In this document: one piece after another, positions 61,682-64,000 of the stretch | Position numbering within the stretch: the stretch's first letter is position 1 | Layout: every line of letters starts with the position of its first letter | DNA from: Collinsella sp. WCA1-178-WT-3 (M1) | GTDB lineage: Bacteria; Actinomycetota; Coriobacteriia; Coriobacteriales; Coriobacteriaceae | Reading direction: 5' to 3' | DNA length: 64,000 nt | Assembly: GCF_009696325.1 (NCBI RefSeq) | Contig: NZ_VUME01000009.1 | Coordinates: 16,303-80,302, forward strand | Program-made: the position numbers and the translations under genes | The notes under the pieces: generated by a model | What the model saw: the letters and a program-made list of their open reading frames with translations, nothing else | Told to the model about the DNA's origin: nothing | The model's database searches: none

Positions 61682-62347
61682 ATGGAAGCGCGTCAAAAGC
61701 AGATAACCATTCATTCAAAGCATGTCGAAAGCGCGCCCGTCATTTACCTTCCCGCGGTCATGGGTGACGGCACCGAGGTCTATAGCCGTTGTCTTGAGCT
61801 TGATTGCCCGCCATTCACCCTGGTCGCCATTGGCGGGCTCAATTGGAATCGCGAGCTGAGCCCTTGGGAATGCGACGGAACCGTGCGCGATGCCGAGCCC
61901 TTTGGTGGACAGGCGTCCGAGTTTCTCGATGAACTGCTGAATCGGATAATCCCAGAGGTCGAGCCATCACTTCCCTGCCCCCCTACCTGGCGCGGCGTTG
62001 CCGGTTACTCACTGGCGGGCCTCTTTTCGCTTTGGTCGCTCTGGCAGACCGATGCCTTTGACCGCGCCGCAAGCGCATCGGGGTCCCTATGGTTTCCCGG
62101 ATTTGTCGATTACGCACACGGGCACACGATGCCAGCCGCGCCCAACGCCGTCTATCTATCACTCGGCAAAAAGGAGACCAAGACGCCCAACCGCATGATG
62201 CGGCACGTACTCGACGACACGCGCACAATGGAAAAACTACTCGGCGACCGAGGCATCCCCGCGACCTTCGAGCTCAACCCCGGTAACCACTTTGCCCAAA
62301 CCGATCTGCGCATGGCCCGCGGCATACACTGGATACTGACGCATTAA
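61682..62347 (+). CDS. Putative alpha/beta-hydrolase esterase
   Basis: A 221-residue protein with the nucleophile elbow GYSLAG, typical of the esterase D / IroE-like (PF00756) group; the late His in GNHFAQ and an acidic residue would complete the triad. The N-terminal part contains FTLVAIGGLNWNRELSPWEC. Substrate unknown; short acyl esters or siderophore-type esters are possible. The ATG at 61682 follows GAGAGAAG; the frame from 61655 is less supported. No signal peptide, so it is cytoplasmic. Confidence 0.8.
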   Translation: MEARQKQITIHSKHVESAPVIYLPAVMGDGTEVYSRCLELDCPPFTLVAIGGLNWNRELSPWECDGTVRDAEPFGGQASEFLDELLNRIIPEVEPSLPCPPTWRGVAGYSLAGLFSLWSLWQTDAFDRAASASGSLWFPGFVDYAHGHTMPAAPNAVYLSLGKKETKTPNRMMRHVLDDTRTMEKLLGDRGIPATFELNPGNHFAQTDLRMARGIHWILTH

Positions 62348-62384
62348 AAATGGCGCCCACGCGTACGCACGGGCGCCATTTTTT
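62347..62384. terminator. Bidirectional terminator between esterase and uraA
   Basis: AAAATGGCGCCC and GGGCGCCATTTT are perfect arms with A-run and T-run ends, serving both convergent genes. Confidence 0.88.
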
Positions 62385-62404
62385 GATTTAGCCGAACACA
62401 ACTA

Positions 62405-63739
62405 CTACTCGACAGTCTCCTCGAGTTCAGAAACGGCGAACTCAAAGTCGTTGCCAGGCAGAATCGCGTTGAGCACGATGCCCACCAGCGAGCCCACGGC
62501 AAGGCCCGAAAGCGAAATCGTCACGCCGCCCAGCTCCAGCACGATGGCACCGGCGGCGCTGTAGGCAATGCCGAGTGAAAGCACGAGCACCAGAGCGGCC
62601 ACCAGCACGTTGCGGTTGTTCTGGAAATCGACCTGGTTCTCGATGAGGTTACGGACGCCCACGGCACTGATCATGCCATAGAGCACGAGCGACACGCCGC
62701 CGATAACGCATGCCGGCATGGCGGCGATCACGGCAGCGAACTTGGGGCAGAACGAAAGCACGATGGCGCAGCACGCGGCAATGCGAATCACGCGCGGGTC
62801 AAACACGCGCGTCAGGGCGAGCACGCCGGTGTTCTCGCCATACGTGGTGTTGGCCGGAGCGCCAAAGAGCGAAGCCAGAATCGTGGCGAGACCATCACCG
62901 AGCAGCGTGCGATGCAGGCCGGGATCGGCGATGTAGTTGCGCTCGCAGGTGGAGCCAATAGCGGATATATCGCCGATATGCTCGATCATGGTTGCAAAGG
63001 CCAGCGGCATGATGGTGATGATGGCCGTCGTGGCAAGGCCGCTATCGAACTGCGGCTCAAAGAGTGCAAACACCGTGTTGTCCCACACGACAGGCAAGCC
63101 AAGCCAGGGAGCGGCTGCGACGCCGGAGAAATCGACCTCGCCCAGCGCAGCCGCAACAGCATAGCTCACCACGACGCCCAGTAAAATCGGCACGATCTTG
63201 ACCATGCCGCGACCCCAAATATTGCAGATGACGATTACGGCGACGGCAACCACGGCAACGAGCCAGTTAGTCTGGCAGTTGGCAATAGCGGAACTCGCCA
63301 GGATCAGACCGATCGAAATGACAATGGGGCCAGTCACCACCGGCGGGAAGAAGCGCATGACGCGCTTGGCGCCAAACGCGCGGAAGAGCGCCGCAAGCAC
63401 CGGGTAGAGCAAACCGGCGCAGGCAACGCCCAGGCAAGCGTAGGGCAAGAGCTCGGCCTCACCGTTGGGCGCGATTGCGGCATAGCCGGCAATAAAGGCA
63501 AACGATGAGCCCAAAAATGCGGGGACCTTACCGCGTGACAGGAAGTGGAATAGCAGCGTGCCCAAACCGGCAAACAAAAGCGTTGCCGACACCGAAAGGC
63601 CGGTGAGCACGGGCACCAGCACCGTGGCACCAAACATGGCAAACAGGTGCTGCAGACCGAGCAGGAACATGCGCGGGCGACCGAGCGACGAAGCGTCGTA
63701 GATGGCATCGGTGACGGCGGGCGTCGAGGACTGGGACAT
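62405..63739 (-). CDS. uraA: Uracil permease (NCS2 / UraA type)
   Basis: A 444-residue NCS2 permease with about 14 hydrophobic segments. Recognisable stretches are LLGLQHLFAMFGATVLVPVL, FLGSSFAFIAGYAAIA, and the substrate-site region TIMPLAFATMIEHIGDI, followed by GLATILASLFGAPANTTYGE, which fit UraA more than xanthine permeases. It imports uracil with protons. AAAGGAC precedes the ATG at 63739; the longer frame to 63913 is unsupported. Confidence 0.93.
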   Translation of the reverse strand: MSQSSTPAVTDAIYDASSLGRPRMFLLGLQHLFAMFGATVLVPVLTGLSVSATLLFAGLGTLLFHFLSRGKVPAFLGSSFAFIAGYAAIAPNGEAELLPYACLGVACAGLLYPVLAALFRAFGAKRVMRFFPPVVTGPIVISIGLILASSAIANCQTNWLVAVVAVAVIVICNIWGRGMVKIVPILLGVVVSYAVAAALGEVDFSGVAAAPWLGLPVVWDNTVFALFEPQFDSGLATTAIITIMPLAFATMIEHIGDISAIGSTCERNYIADPGLHRTLLGDGLATILASLFGAPANTTYGENTGVLALTRVFDPRVIRIAACCAIVLSFCPKFAAVIAAMPACVIGGVSLVLYGMISAVGVRNLIENQVDFQNNRNVLVAALVLVLSLGIAYSAAGAIVLELGGVTISLSGLAVGSLVGIVLNAILPGNDFEFAVSELEETVE

Positions 63740-63902
63740 GGATGTCCTTTCGAATGGAAGGGCGCTCGGGCATAACGGATAACCTACCCGAACGATACGG
63801 TCCGAACCATTGTACGCGATACGCCATGTCTCGCACGCGCCGTCACTTGCAAACGGTACCGCTATTTCCAAACCCTTGATTATCAACTTTATCCGAACAC
63901 CT

Positions 63903-63938
63903 CCCACATTCATCCGTACATGTGCGGATGAATGTGGG
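63903..63938. promoter_or_regulatory. Perfect palindrome in the uraA divergent region
   Basis: CCCACATTCATCCG and CGGATGAATGTGGG are 14-bp arms around TACATGTG, itself nearly symmetric. No T-run follows. It lies between uraA and the next plus-strand gene and could be an operator for either. Confidence 0.5.
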
Positions 63939-63991
63939 AACCCGATACCCTGAGGGCCGGATCGGCCGGCCCCGGGAGATCGGAGGACGGT

Positions 63992-64000
63992 ATGTCCGGA
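63992..64000 (+). CDS. Start of an unknown gene, cut by the window edge
   Basis: GGAGGACGGT immediately precedes ATGTCCGGA, a convincing ribosome site and start. Only three codons are visible, so nothing can be said about the product. Confidence 0.45.

Overview
The window looks like chromosomal DNA of a high-GC Gram-positive gut anaerobe of the Coriobacteriia, most likely Collinsella or a close relative. This is inferred from base composition, strong AGGAGG-type ribosome sites and gene content: a bile salt hydrolase, an N-terminal-rubredoxin rubrerythrin, an Etf-linked lactate dehydrogenase, a one-polypeptide PurL, bacterial Elp3 and pdxR/pdxST. No rRNA, tRNA, CRISPR array, phage or transposase gene was seen.

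Layout. 1-4413 (minus): branched-chain amino acid ABC transporter genes, with two tandem lipoprotein binding-protein paralogues, livH and the start of livM. 4664-6971 (plus): homoserine dehydrogenase and a short-chain dehydrogenase. 7018-7378: a terminator and an exact 62-bp-period palindromic array. 7380-17663: a cation/proton antiporter, purL, an EamA transporter, a GGDEF protein, a KDG permease and an HD hydrolase. 17660-21285 (minus): an FAD lactate dehydrogenase with EtfB and ferredoxin-fused EtfA, matching the electron-confurcating Ldh-Etf complex. 21630-24794 (plus): five genes for unknown membrane or secreted proteins. 24883-25599: DUF554. 25688-31300: a TerB-domain protein, a P-loop ATPase and a DExH helicase, the composition of the Shango anti-phage system. 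31505-38140: a tRNA-modification neighbourhood with Elp3, a Trm9-like methyltransferase and TrmB, plus an HTH/DUF4097 pair. 38408-44213: a Ski2-like helicase, DUF2130, a phosphoesterase, a hidden 59-residue protein and a HIRAN protein. 44337-47204: aldehyde dehydrogenase behind a decayed alcohol dehydrogenase, then rubrerythrin. 47454-51946: a nuclease-like protein and the PdxR/PdxST vitamin B6 module. 52321-60041: an RGG-repeat protein, two peptide deformylases (one missing the catalytic Glu), an HTH-aminotransferase fusion, a LysR/EamA pair, a frameshifted membrane protein and a bile salt hydrolase. 60235-64000: AzgA-type and UraA-type nucleobase permeases around an esterase.

The most unusual non-coding signal is the number of intergenic palindromes. 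Three are copies of one 123-125 bp element whose ends read TAAGTGAGTAG inward, giving a stop codon in each of three frames; in two cases the element supplies the stop codon of the adjoining gene. Several other palindromes share a GGGACG-like core.

All functional calls rest on recognising motifs and gene order by eye; no database search was run.
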